A program made the translations under genes and the position numbers. From Paenibacillus oceani (GTDB taxonomy: Bacteria > Bacillota > Bacilli > Paenibacillales > NBRC-103111), in assembly GCF_014705615.1 (NCBI RefSeq), contig NZ_JACXJA010000068.1:1-36087 (forward strand): 36,087 nt of DNA, read 5' to 3'. Each line of letters begins with the position of its first letter. Position 1 is the first letter of the stretch. Of this stretch, positions 16,057-24,523 are shown piece after piece. The notes beneath the pieces are model-generated. The model had not been told where the DNA came from. It saw nothing but the letters and a program-made list of their open reading frames with translations, and ran no database searches.

Positions 16057-16431
16057 ATGAATCTCATGCAGTTTGTCTGGGCGTTCGTCATCGGCGGCGC
16101 CATATGCGTGATCGGCCAGTTGCTGATGGACGGCGTCAAGCTGACGCCGGCTCATACGATGAGCACGCTCGTCGTGGCCGGTGCGGTCGTGGACGGTATT
16201 GTGATCGGCAACAAAAGCTTGTACGACCGGTTCATCGAATTTGCCGGCGCCGGTGCGACCGTGCCGATTACGAGCTTCGGCAACTCGCTTGTGCACGGAG
16301 CTTTGCAGGAGTACAAGCTTCACGGTGCGACTGGCATCATTACCGGGATTTTCGAGGTGACGAGCGCCGGAGTGTCGGCCGCGATTATTTTCTCCTTCCT
16401 CGCCGCAACCTTTGTCAAACCCAAAGGGTGA
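16057..16431 (+). CDS. spoVAE: Stage V sporulation protein AE (AEb type)
   Basis: 124-residue membrane protein with about four hydrophobic segments and the conserved [28 protein letters not shown] region, clearly paralogous to the equivalent stretch of SpoVAC. It is part of the dipicolinate channel. The frame is open far upstream through spoVAD, but AAGGAGAGG ends 7 nt before the ATG at 16057, which follows the spoVAD stop by 2 nt. It is the last gene of the operon, with only an imperfect terminator-like hairpin about 100 bp downstream. Confidence 0.93.
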   Translation: MNLMQFVWAFVIGGAICVIGQLLMDGVKLTPAHTMSTLVVAGAVVDGIVIGNKSLYDRFIEFAGAGATVPITSFGNSLVHGALQEYKLHGATGIITGIFEVTSAGVSAAIIFSFLAATFVKPKG

Positions 16432-16528
16432 GGGCAGCGAGGAACAAGCCACATACTTCATAGGAGAAGGAACAGCCGACTCTTGCAAGATCAGGCTATA
16501 TGATGCGGATGGACCTGGGTTTGGCGAT

Positions 16529-16594
16529 CAGCCGGCCTGTTTCCATACAGCGGATAAGCTCCGATTTTGCAGGATTGCGGCTGGTTTCTTTTTG
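16529..16594 (+). terminator. Possible terminator of the spoVA operon
   Basis: CAGCCG (16529-16534) can pair with CGGCTG (16578-16583) and CCTG with CAGG inside, with a large loop, followed by TTTCTTTTT. The stem is imperfect, so this is tentative. Confidence 0.4.
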
Positions 16595-16628
16595 TGGGCA
16601 CAACTGGAAAAAAGTCCTGAAACGTGCT

Positions 16629-16657
16629 TTGATGCCTAGATCAACTCATGGTATAAT
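16629..16657 (+). promoter_or_regulatory. Sigma-A promoter of the LTA-synthase-family gene
   Basis: TTGATG (16629-16634), 17-bp spacer, TATAAT (16652-16657) with TGG directly before it. The leader is about 90 nt and A+T-rich. Confidence 0.75.
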
Positions 16658-16754
16658 TAAATCTGTTTTAAATAAAACTAAATCGCTTACAACATGATGA
16701 TAATTAGCTAGATATAGAAGGTTATCCAATCGGGTGGACGGGGAGAAGAAACCT

Positions 16755-18854
16755 ATGGGGAAATGGTTGGGGATCGCGGCTTCATATTTCAAAAAACGAT
16801 ATATGCTGCTTCTGCTTACCGGATGGCTCGTCCTCTTTATGGAGTCGATTAGCCGGAATCAGATTTGGGGCGCGCTGTCATGGAGTTTTTTGCATATTCC
16901 CGCTTTTGTGCTGAATGCCGTATTCATATTCGGCGCTTTGCTCGTACTCACTTCCGTGACCGGAAGGATGAGGCTTTCCTACTGGCTGGTGTCCGCCACG
17001 GGTTTTACGCTGGCCCTGATCAGCGGCGTCAAGCTGAAGATGATCGGAATACCGCTGCTGCCTTGGGATTTCGTGCTGACCGGAGAAGCGAGCGATATGG
17101 TGGAATATTTAAAAAATATTTTCACCTTCCAACTTGTCACCGATGTGGTCATTTTCTTCGCGGTCAGCTGGCTGCTACTGTATAGAACGAGTCATATCGT
17201 GAAAGTGATCCGCTGGAAAGAACGGCTTGCTTTTGCGCTGCTCGCCGTCTTGTTCGTCGCCGCCGTTTATTGGGACAAACCGTTGCCGGTCAAAGCGGCG
17301 TTCGGGATCGGCCCCATCCCTTGGGACCAGTCGGAGCATGTGGGAACGAACGGCCTGCTGCTCGCCACCGTTCTGAATCTCGACTATATGAACGTGAATA
17401 AAATGGAAGATTATGACAGTGACAAAATATCTGCAATTGTGACGGCCGGAGCGAAGCCCGCTCTTCCCGAATCCTCCGTCAAGCCAAATGTGATCGTCGT
17501 GCTCAGCGAATCGCTGTGGGACCCGTCGCAGCTGACAACCGTCAAATTCAGCGAGGACCCGATGCCTTTCCTGCACGAGCTCCAGCAAAAAACGGCTAGC
17601 GGAACGCTGCTCTCGCCTCAATTCGGAGGCGGAACGGCGAACGTAGAGTTCGAGGTGTTGTCCGGCAACTCGATGCGGTTTTTGCCGCAGGGGACCATTC
17701 CGTACAACCAGCACATCACTCACGGAATTGATTCGATAGCGAGCATTATGAGCAGGAAGCACGGTTATCATGCGACCGCAATCAGCCCTTATCACAGATG
17801 GTATTTTAATAGCGATAAAGTATATCAGAACTTCGGATTTTCCCAGTATATTTCGCTTGAGTTTTTTAATCCGGTGTACGAAGGACCGTATATCGCGGAC
17901 AGCGAAGTCGCTAAAATCATTATGGACCAAACGGAAAAAACGGCTGGGCGGGATTTCGTTTTCGCCAATACGATGCAAAATCATTTTCATTATTACCCGG
18001 GAAAGTTTAAGGAAAATACGATCAGCGTGGAAGGCGATATCCCGGAAGATACGAGAGGGATACTGGAAACATACGCGCAGGGCGCAAAGGGCGCCGACGA
18101 TATGCTGAAAACGCTGGTGGAGCACTATCAACGCTCCGACGAGCCGACGATCATCGCATTTTTCGGCGACCATCTGCCGTATCTGGGCGACGATTACAAA
18201 GCGTATAAGGACACCAAGTGGATTACCGGCGAGAACGATCCGGACTTCCTGAACAAGATCTACCGGACGCCGCTCGTCGTCTGGAGCAACTATTTGCCCG
18301 AACAAAAAGAAACGCTTAATATGAGCCCTTCCTTCCTGGGCCCGTACTTGCTCGACAAGGCGAAGCTGTCCGGCAATTATTACACCGACTTTTTGCTTGA
18401 GCTGTCGAAGAAATATCCGGTCATACCGCCGCAAAATTATTATGCCGACATGAAGATCGATTTCGCCGACATTAAGCGGTACGAGATGCTGCAGTATGAC
18501 ATTATGTTTGGGGAACGGTACGCCTACGGAGATCTCAAGAGCAAGATCGTCAACCCGAACTATGTCCTCGGCCTCGGACCGATGCGGATCGAGCGGGTTA
18601 CGCCCGATAAGATCAAAGCCGGCAAAGTGACGGAGATCACGGTCAGAGGCGCGAATATTCCTGCGCTTGGCGTTGTCTGCGCGAACGGTAAGGTGCTGCC
18701 GACTAAGCCGGATGAGACCGGAGCGTTGACCGCGAAGCTGCCGGCGGACGCGTGGAAGTCCGGAACGGTGGATCTGCAAGTCAAGGTGATCGACAGCAAA
18801 GAGATTATCGTGGCCGAATCGGCCGTCTACAAGCTGCATAGCGAATCCAAATAA
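16755..18854 (+). CDS. LTA-synthase-family membrane phosphoglycerol transferase
   Basis: 699-residue enzyme. Five membrane helices lie between about 17 and 172, followed by an extracellular sulfatase-fold domain (about 245-560). Catalytic features matching LtaS are metal ligand Glu252 in VIVVLSES, nucleophile Thr294 in GGGTANVEFE, and Asp472-His473 in FFGDHLP. The family polymerises glycerol phosphate from phosphatidylglycerol or decorates glycans with it outside the cell. The C-terminus (about 607-699) adds an IPT/Ig-like beta-sandwich not found in classical LtaS. The frame opens at a GTG (16734), but GGGGAG with 9-nt spacing supports the ATG at 16755. It could be a glycan phosphoglycerol transferase rather than a true LTA polymerase. 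Confidence 0.85.
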   Translation: MGKWLGIAASYFKKRYMLLLLTGWLVLFMESISRNQIWGALSWSFLHIPAFVLNAVFIFGALLVLTSVTGRMRLSYWLVSATGFTLALISGVKLKMIGIPLLPWDFVLTGEASDMVEYLKNIFTFQLVTDVVIFFAVSWLLLYRTSHIVKVIRWKERLAFALLAVLFVAAVYWDKPLPVKAAFGIGPIPWDQSEHVGTNGLLLATVLNLDYMNVNKMEDYDSDKISAIVTAGAKPALPESSVKPNVIVVLSESLWDPSQLTTVKFSEDPMPFLHELQQKTASGTLLSPQFGGGTANVEFEVLSGNSMRFLPQGTIPYNQHITHGIDSIASIMSRKHGYHATAISPYHRWYFNSDKVYQNFGFSQYISLEFFNPVYEGPYIADSEVAKIIMDQTEKTAGRDFVFANTMQNHFHYYPGKFKENTISVEGDIPEDTRGILETYAQGAKGADDMLKTLVEHYQRSDEPTIIAFFGDHLPYLGDDYKAYKDTKWITGENDPDFLNKIYRTPLVVWSNYLPEQKETLNMSPSFLGPYLLDKAKLSGNYYTDFLLELSKKYPVIPPQNYYADMKIDFADIKRYEMLQYDIMFGERYAYGDLKSKIVNPNYVLGLGPMRIERVTPDKIKAGKVTEITVRGANIPALGVVCANGKVLPTKPDETGALTAKLPADAWKSGTVDLQVKVIDSKEIIVAESAVYKLHSESK

Positions 18855-18862
18855 TATCCGAA

Positions 18863-18905
18863 AGAGCCGATCGTCCGCAAGCGGATGCCGGCTCTTAATT
18901 TTAAT
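18863..18905 (+). terminator. Terminator of the LTA-synthase-family gene
   Basis: Outer stem AGAGCC / GGCTCT with an inner stem TCCGC-AA-GCGGA, then an A/T tract (TAATTTTAATTT). Confidence 0.7.
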
Positions 18906-19305
18906 TTGCGCCATGATGCTGCTTTGGGGGGGGGAATCCTTTCTGATCTTTATGCGAACGGAGATTCAATCACGCAGCGGGACCACAAGACATACACCTG
19001 GAGCGGACTAGTTTTACGTTCTAATAAAAAGTAAGCGACTAACTGAAACTTTTGCCGGTTGGAAACGTATACATTATGATGCGAAAACCGTTGAACGGAA
19101 TGAGAGTAAAGCAGCCTGCTTTCGAACAGACAGACACTTTTTTCTAACGTCCGGGGACTATACGCGGTTTTTCAATTCTTGTAGAATAGAATAAACAGCC
19201 TTGTAAGAAGGTTTCCGCCCGCATTCCAGGGGCGTCGAAACGGCTTTGAAGCGGGGAACGCTTCACTCGAACGGAACTACGGATCATGGAGAGGAGCAGG
19301 ACGAT
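18906..19305 (+). other. Gap before the moxR operon
   Basis: 400 bases with no gene. A run of nine G lies at 18926-18934, and a sigma-A promoter at 19052-19080. The remaining leader of about 220 nt before the MoxR start shows no structure I can identify. Confidence 0.55.
19052..19080 (+). promoter_or_regulatory. Sigma-A promoter of the moxR operon
   Basis: TTGCCG (19052-19057), 17-bp spacer, TATGAT (19075-19080). Confidence 0.55.
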
Positions 19306-20265
19306 ATGGATGCACCTGGTATGGAAGAATTTACCTTATTGAAGCAGCTGAAGACAAATTTGGAATCCTGCATTCTGGGCAAACAGGCCGAAGTCGAATT
19401 GCTGTTAACCGCAGTGCTCGCCGGAGGACACGTACTGCTCGAAGATGTGCCCGGAACCGGTAAAACGGTTCTCATTAAAGCGTTAGCCAAATCCGTACAA
19501 GGACAGTTCCGCCGCATCCAGTGCAACCCCGATTTATTGCCGACCGATATTACCGGAGTCGCGATTTACCATCCGAAGGAAGAAACGTTTATGTTCCGGC
19601 CCGGTCCGGTTATGACGAATATTTTGTTGGCCGATGAGATCAACCGCGCTACAACGAAGACCCAGTCGGCTTTGCTGGAAGCGATGGAGGAGCACAGCGT
19701 CACGGTCGACGGAGACTGCCATGCGCTGCCTGAGCCGTTCATTCTGCTGGCTACACAAAACCCGATCGATTTCGAAGGCACTTACGTGCTTCCGGAAGCG
19801 CAGCTCGACCGGTTTATGATGAAATTCAGCCTCGGCTATCCGGATCACGAGACGGAGAAAAAGATGCTGTTCTCTCAAGCAAGCGGTCATCCGCTCGACA
19901 GGCTCGAGCCCATAGCCGATGTAAGACGTATAACCGATCTGCAGCAAAAGGTAAGACAGGTGCATGTCGACGATGCCGTCGCTGACTACGTCGTGTCCAT
20001 CGCCCGGAAGACTCGCGAGCATTCTTCCGTATTTTTGGGAGCGAGCCCACGTGCGACGATCGCCCTGCTGCAAGCCTCCAAGGCGTTTGCGTACATACGC
20101 GAACGGGAGTATGTCATCCCGGACGACATTAAATTTTTGACCCCATACGTGTTCGGACACCGGATGATTTTACACTCCGAAGCGAGAATCGAAGGGATGA
20201 CCGTGGAATCGGTTCTCCAGTCGATCTTCCAGCAGGTGAGGGTTCCCGTCCGGCTCGAGAAATAA
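19306..20265 (+). CDS. MoxR-family AAA+ ATPase
   Basis: 319-residue AAA+ ATPase. Walker A DVPGTGKT is at 47-54, Walker B LLADEINRA has Asp110-Glu111, sensor 1 is ATQNP, and the C-terminal lid begins near 230. MoxR proteins act as chaperone-like ATPases for the assembly or activation of partner complexes, usually encoded with DUF58 proteins as here. The frame opens earlier at a TTG (19246), but AGGAG lies 9 nt before the ATG at 19306. It is the first gene of a three-gene operon with the DUF58 and transglutaminase genes; its specific client is unknown. Confidence 0.9.
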   Translation: MDAPGMEEFTLLKQLKTNLESCILGKQAEVELLLTAVLAGGHVLLEDVPGTGKTVLIKALAKSVQGQFRRIQCNPDLLPTDITGVAIYHPKEETFMFRPGPVMTNILLADEINRATTKTQSALLEAMEEHSVTVDGDCHALPEPFILLATQNPIDFEGTYVLPEAQLDRFMMKFSLGYPDHETEKKMLFSQASGHPLDRLEPIADVRRITDLQQKVRQVHVDDAVADYVVSIARKTREHSSVFLGASPRATIALLQASKAFAYIREREYVIPDDIKFLTPYVFGHRMILHSEARIEGMTVESVLQSIFQQVRVPVRLEK

Positions 20266-20300
20266 CGGGTTACGCGCGGAAATGGGGTGAGCGATAAACG

Positions 20301-21521
20301 ATGTGGATTTTTGCCAGATATTCAGCCCGCTTCTGGGGTATTTTCTCTTTGTTCGCTTTCAGTCTCCTGTTTTTGCTGTTCCAGGGCGGAAAGCTCGCAT
20401 TTATGGTTTTCATTATCGTGGCCGCGTTATGCCTGTATTTGGCGTTAAGCCGCTGGAGCGGCATATCCAAAACCGAGGGCAGCCGGTCCTTGCTTAACAG
20501 CGAGCACGAAGCCGTCGTCGAAGCCGGGACGTCGCTCGCGGTCAAAATCGATGTGCATATTCCCGGCCTGTGGCCGATTCCTTACGTATCGATCAAGGAC
20601 CGACTCGTCCGCCGGGGCGGGGAGGAGCACGTATTCGAGACGTTCCTGATCCCCGACTGGAAGCGCCGCGGGGAAGTGTCCTACCGGACGCCGCCGCTGC
20701 GCAGAGGGTATTACCATTTCGGAGATACCGATTGCGCAACCGAGGATATTTTCGGTTTGTTCCAGCACCGGGGACGGCTGGAGATGCCGCATACGTTCGG
20801 CGTCCTTCCCCAAAAGACGCATATCCGCGACTGGAAGCAGCTGCACCAGTTGTTCCGCGGCATGCACCACCATTCGGCAACGACCCGCTCCCATCGGGAG
20901 ACGACGCAGATCAACGGCGTCCGTGAATACATTTACGGGGACCGGTTATCGCGGATTCACTGGAACGCGACGGCTAAGACCGGGACGTGGAAATCGAAGG
21001 AGTTCGAACGGGAGTCTTTGCCGAAAACCGTCATTCTGCTCGACCGGAACATCCGCGCTTATCGCAGCAAGGAGCATTTCGAGCTGGCGGTATCGATCGT
21101 CGCCTCTCTGATCGATTACGGCGCGAGCCGGGACTTGGCGCTTGGGCTGCTGTCAGTAGGCAAAAACTCCAAATATTTCGAACCGAAGCTGAGCGCGAGC
21201 CATCAGAAAACGATTATGAACCATTTGATTGACGTCGAGCCGGACGGCCAGCACGCGCTGATTGATGTGCTGAGAGACCGGGCGCGTCTGTTTATGCCGG
21301 GCGTGTTTTTTACGATCGTATCTCCCCAGTATGGCGAGACGATGATTCAATCGTTGTCCTGGATCGAGCAGCGCCAGATGAACCCTTGTCATATGTGGGT
21401 CGCTAGCGACGTCCCGTCTGCCGACCAGGAACGCTGGAAGCGGCAACTGCAGACGACGGGAACGATGGGATACGCCGTCGCCTCGCTCGACGAGCTCGCT
21501 CTTGCGCTGGGAGGACGGTGA
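20301..21521 (+). CDS. DUF58 domain-containing protein
   Basis: 406-residue protein. Two N-terminal membrane helices (about 9-28 and 33-50) are followed by a region with an Ig-like feel and then the DUF58 signature REYIYGDRLSRIHWNATAKTG (about 208-228). The C-terminal part (about 240-370) resembles a von Willebrand A fold, although a complete MIDAS motif is not obvious. GGGGTGAG precedes the ATG. It lies 35 nt after moxR and 3 nt before the transglutaminase gene, so translation is probably coupled. The protein probably works with the MoxR ATPase at the membrane; the biochemical role is unknown. Confidence 0.87.
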   Translation: MWIFARYSARFWGIFSLFAFSLLFLLFQGGKLAFMVFIIVAALCLYLALSRWSGISKTEGSRSLLNSEHEAVVEAGTSLAVKIDVHIPGLWPIPYVSIKDRLVRRGGEEHVFETFLIPDWKRRGEVSYRTPPLRRGYYHFGDTDCATEDIFGLFQHRGRLEMPHTFGVLPQKTHIRDWKQLHQLFRGMHHHSATTRSHRETTQINGVREYIYGDRLSRIHWNATAKTGTWKSKEFERESLPKTVILLDRNIRAYRSKEHFELAVSIVASLIDYGASRDLALGLLSVGKNSKYFEPKLSASHQKTIMNHLIDVEPDGQHALIDVLRDRARLFMPGVFFTIVSPQYGETMIQSLSWIEQRQMNPCHMWVASDVPSADQERWKRQLQTTGTMGYAVASLDELALALGGR

Positions 21522-21524
21522 CCT

Positions 21525-23756
21525 ATGGATAATCAACGCTGGTGGAGCAGGCTGCTGCTCCAGGACTGGGCGGACCGGATGACGGCCGTGCTGACGGGGT
21601 TGTTCCTGTTCCAGTTCGTCCTGTGGATCGAGAAAGAAAATCAGGTTTGGCTGCCGGAGACGGTGCGGATCGTCGAACTGACTTTGCTTGTCGTTCTGGC
21701 GGTGGAACTGTTTCCGAAGCTGATCTGGGCGGCGCGCCGCCTGCTGCAGATCGCCCTCGTCTTCTGGGTGACGGGGTCCGTAACCGGCTTCGTACCGCAG
21801 TGGCCTGCTCCCGTTAAGTTTCGCGAGCTTGGCGGCGTGCTTGCCGACAATTTCATGCAGTTTGCGCCTTTTATCTGGTTCGCCCTGGCGGCGTGGCTGG
21901 TCGCGCTGGTCGCCAACTGGTGGCTGAAAGCCAAGTGGCGGATTATGGTTGCGCTCGTGTTATCGGTATCCGTATTCGCGATTCGCGATTCGTTCAGCTT
22001 TCTGGTTTTGTGGAAGCAAGTGGCCATTCTTATTTTTTGCGGCCTGTTTTTGCTGGTGATCCGCCACTTTGCCGGACTGAAGAGAAAAAATCCGGTCGGC
22101 TGGTCGCACTTGGCCGAATATCCCGCTTACATTGCGCTTCCGATCATTATGCTCGTGTCGCTGGTCATCTTCCTCGGCACGCTCGCCCCGGACGTCCGGG
22201 CGATCATGACCGACCCGTATACGCTGTGGAAAAACATGCGGGGCGAGCAAATAACGGTATTTAATAAAGGGTTCGGCACGAGCTCCGTGCTCGGCGGCGA
22301 TTCCTCGTCGGGTTACAGCCGCAATGACTCGACGCTTGGCGGCGAATTCTCGTTCGACTATACGCCGGTGTTGTCGATCTCGACTACCCACCGCAGCTAT
22401 TGGCGCGGCGAGACGCGTTCGCTGTATACGGGCAAGGGTTGGATCGTCAGCGATATCGAGCGGAGAACTCCGCTCGTGCCGGCGGCGCTGGAAGCGGAGT
22501 TGCCCGAGGACGCGCGGCTGGCGCCGACCCAGCTCAAGACGGTGGAAGTGACGCAGACGGTAACCGTGCTGAGCGAAGCGGACGAGGAGTACCCGGTGCT
22601 GTTCGGAGCATATTCGGTCGATAAAGTGCAGTCAGTCGTCCGCAGCGGCGGCAACGTAAATCTGACCCCGCTCCAATGGTCGCCGCGTCTGGCCGAGCTG
22701 CGCTGGAACGGAAGCGCCAGACAGGCTTACCCGGAGACGTACACGGTAACGTCCCAGGTGCCGATCATCGAAGAGGCCGAGCTGCGCAAAGTGCCGTCCG
22801 TCCTGACGAGCCGGGTCGGGCTCGAGGAATATTTGTTTTTGCCGGAAACGCTGCCTAACCGGGTGAGAGATCTGGCTTTGCAGGTTACGCAGTCGGGAAC
22901 TAACATGTATGACAAAGTGAAGCTGCTCGAGCAATATTTATCGACCACGTTCCCGTACACGAACACGCCCGATCTGGGCAAGGGCCGGAGCCGCGACTTC
23001 GTGGATCGCTTCCTGTTCGAGATTAAGGAAGGGTACTGCGACTATTATTCGACGGCGATGGCGGTTATGGCCCGCTCGCTCGGCTTCCCCGCCCGCTGGG
23101 TAAAAGGGTATACGCCGGGGGCAAGCGCCTTCGATCAGGCGATGCTCGGGATCGAGGAGGAACTGCTTAACCCGGACGGAGCCGGAGATTACACGGTACG
23201 GAATTCGGACGCCCATTCCTGGGTCGAGATTTACTTCCAGGGGTACGGTTGGATTCCGTTCGAGCCGACGGCCGGTTTTGCACTTCCGCTCTTCGCCGAG
23301 GAGGAAGAGATCGTTACGGCTCCCGTCACGGAATCGTCGACCGATACGCCAGACTCGGCTGCCGGAGACAGCCGCGTGATTCCTGTTGCGGTCGGCACCG
23401 GAGCAGGCGTGCTGGGAATCTCGATTCTGGCCGGGATGTTGTGGGTAAACCGCAGGAAGTTTTCGTTTATGCGGACGTTCAAGCCGCTCGGACGGAATCT
23501 GGACGCGAACCAGAGGGCGGTACTCGAGTTCGAGAAGCTGATCCGGTACGCCAGATGCAAAGGGTATTCGCGCTCAGACCACGAAACGGTGAGGGAGATG
23601 GCGGAGCGCTGGATCGTCAAAGACAAATGGCTGCAGAAAGATATGGAATCGCTGCTGCTGCTGTTTGAGAAAGCGAAATACAGCGATGCCCGTATTAGCG
23701 AGGAGGAGCTCTCGGTCTTCTCGCGGACGGTCCATAAGCTGAGGGAACAGATGTAA
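21525..23756 (+). CDS. Membrane transglutaminase-like protein
   Basis: 743-residue protein with about seven N-terminal membrane helices (20-222) and an extracellular region. The transglutaminase/protease core has the catalytic Cys505 in EGYCDYYSTAMAVMARSLG and His564 in NSDAHSWVEIYF; the third site falls in GWIPFEPT, where Glu replaces the commoner Asp. A second membrane helix segment lies at about 617-641, and the cytosolic tail (650-743) resembles DUF4129. GGAGG precedes the ATG, 3 nt after the DUF58 stop. The MoxR-DUF58-transglutaminase trio is common in bacteria and thought to act on envelope proteins or peptides. A strong terminator follows. Confidence 0.88.
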   Translation: MDNQRWWSRLLLQDWADRMTAVLTGLFLFQFVLWIEKENQVWLPETVRIVELTLLVVLAVELFPKLIWAARRLLQIALVFWVTGSVTGFVPQWPAPVKFRELGGVLADNFMQFAPFIWFALAAWLVALVANWWLKAKWRIMVALVLSVSVFAIRDSFSFLVLWKQVAILIFCGLFLLVIRHFAGLKRKNPVGWSHLAEYPAYIALPIIMLVSLVIFLGTLAPDVRAIMTDPYTLWKNMRGEQITVFNKGFGTSSVLGGDSSSGYSRNDSTLGGEFSFDYTPVLSISTTHRSYWRGETRSLYTGKGWIVSDIERRTPLVPAALEAELPEDARLAPTQLKTVEVTQTVTVLSEADEEYPVLFGAYSVDKVQSVVRSGGNVNLTPLQWSPRLAELRWNGSARQAYPETYTVTSQVPIIEEAELRKVPSVLTSRVGLEEYLFLPETLPNRVRDLALQVTQSGTNMYDKVKLLEQYLSTTFPYTNTPDLGKGRSRDFVDRFLFEIKEGYCDYYSTAMAVMARSLGFPARWVKGYTPGASAFDQAMLGIEEELLNPDGAGDYTVRNSDAHSWVEIYFQGYGWIPFEPTAGFALPLFAEEEEIVTAPVTESSTDTPDSAAGDSRVIPVAVGTGAGVLGISILAGMLWVNRRKFSFMRTFKPLGRNLDANQRAVLEFEKLIRYARCKGYSRSDHETVREMAERWIVKDKWLQKDMESLLLLFEKAKYSDARISEEELSVFSRTVHKLREQM

Positions 23757-23766
23757 GCGAACGTGC

Positions 23767-23810
23767 AAAAAGCCGGCAGGAACGACCAGCGTCGTTTCCG
23801 CCGGCTTTTT
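23767..23810 (+). terminator. Strong terminator of the moxR operon
   Basis: AAAAAGCCGGC / GCCGGCTTTTT with an inner stem GGAACGAC / GTCGTTTCC (one bulge). Symmetric A- and T-runs allow action in both directions. Confidence 0.9.
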
Positions 23811-23931
23811 CTGGATTGGGGAGCGCTCAGCGGGCGGGATATCGGTGGTGAAGGGCCGAAGGCGGATCGGTATCCGCAAAATCGCGCTGCCGCAAGCGGG
23901 CGTCCGTCAAGCCGGCGAGTCCGATTCCCTT

Positions 23932-23960
23932 TTGCAGGGTATGGACATCTATGGTATAGT
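23932..23960 (+). promoter_or_regulatory. Sigma-A promoter of the yqeG operon
   Basis: TTGCAG (23932-23937), 17-bp spacer, TATAGT (23955-23960) with TGG before it. It lies inside a longer open frame of yqeG, which rules out the upstream starts. Confidence 0.72.
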
Positions 23961-24000
23961 TTGTCGTATATATAAGGATGCAAAGGAGTTTGAACAGCGC

Positions 24001-24522
24001 TTGCTGAAAAAATTGATTCCGCAAAAAAGCGTCCACTCGATATACGAGATTGATGTTCAGACGTTGTGGATGTCCGGTGTCCGGGGCATTATTACGGATC
24101 TGGACAATACGCTCGTGGGTGCGAAGCATCCCCAGGCGACGCCGGAGCTGCTCGATTGGCTGAGGCGTCTGCAGGAGATCGGCTTTCAGGTGGTCATCGT
24201 CTCCAATAACAATCGGCTTCGCGTGTCGACGTTCTCCGAGCCGTTGTCTATCCCTTACATATTCCGTGCGAAGAAGCCCGGGAATGCCGCGTTTCGCCGA
24301 GCGCTGCAAATCATGTCGCTCGCTCCGGACCAGACCGTCGTCATCGGCGATCAGATGCTGACCGACGTTCTCGGCGGAAACCGACTCGGACTGTACACGA
24401 TTCTGGTTCGTCCGATCGAGCTGCGAGACGAAGGGTTTTTTACCAAAGTGAACCGCAGAATCGAAAAGGTCGCGCTTTCTTGGATGAAGCGCAAAGGCCT
24501 AATGGAATGGGAGGACACGTAA
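24001..24522 (+). CDS. yqeG: YqeG-family HAD phosphatase
   Basis: 173-residue HAD (subfamily IIIA) phosphatase. The nucleophile motif ITDLDNTLV gives Asp33 and Asp35, motif II is SNNN, and the C-terminal acidic motif is GDQMLTDVLGGN. The frame extends to 23845, but the promoter at 23932-23960 lies inside that extension and the extra residues do not match the family. The TTG at 24001 gives a protein beginning LLKKLIPQKS, aligning with the B. subtilis N-terminus; AAAGGAG lies 12 nt upstream, rather far. It is the first gene of the conserved yqeG-yqeH-aroE operon. The substrate is unknown, though archaeal and plant relatives act on phosphatidylglycerophosphate. Confidence 0.9.
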   Translation: MLKKLIPQKSVHSIYEIDVQTLWMSGVRGIITDLDNTLVGAKHPQATPELLDWLRRLQEIGFQVVIVSNNNRLRVSTFSEPLSIPYIFRAKKPGNAAFRRALQIMSLAPDQTVVIGDQMLTDVLGGNRLGLYTILVRPIELRDEGFFTKVNRRIEKVALSWMKRKGLMEWEDT

Positions 24523-24523
24523 C

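Larger units (their letters stand above)
16432..16754 (+). other. Gap between spoVAE and the LTA-synthase-family gene
   Basis: 323 bases with no convincing gene. It holds a weak terminator-like hairpin (16529-16594) and a good sigma-A promoter (16629-16657). The rest is A+T-rich leader. Confidence 0.6.

Noticed and set aside
13245-16431. Looked for transposase or terminal repeats around the spoVA cassette
   Set aside because: No transposase frame and no matching end repeats were seen on either side.
16412-16697. Two short overlapping frames after spoVAE
   Set aside because: No ribosome binding site or family match; they cover the terminator-like hairpin and promoter.
17175-18914. 579-codon minus-strand frame opposite the LTA-synthase-family gene
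   Set aside because: Antisense shadow in G+C-rich DNA; the plus-strand frame has full catalytic motifs.
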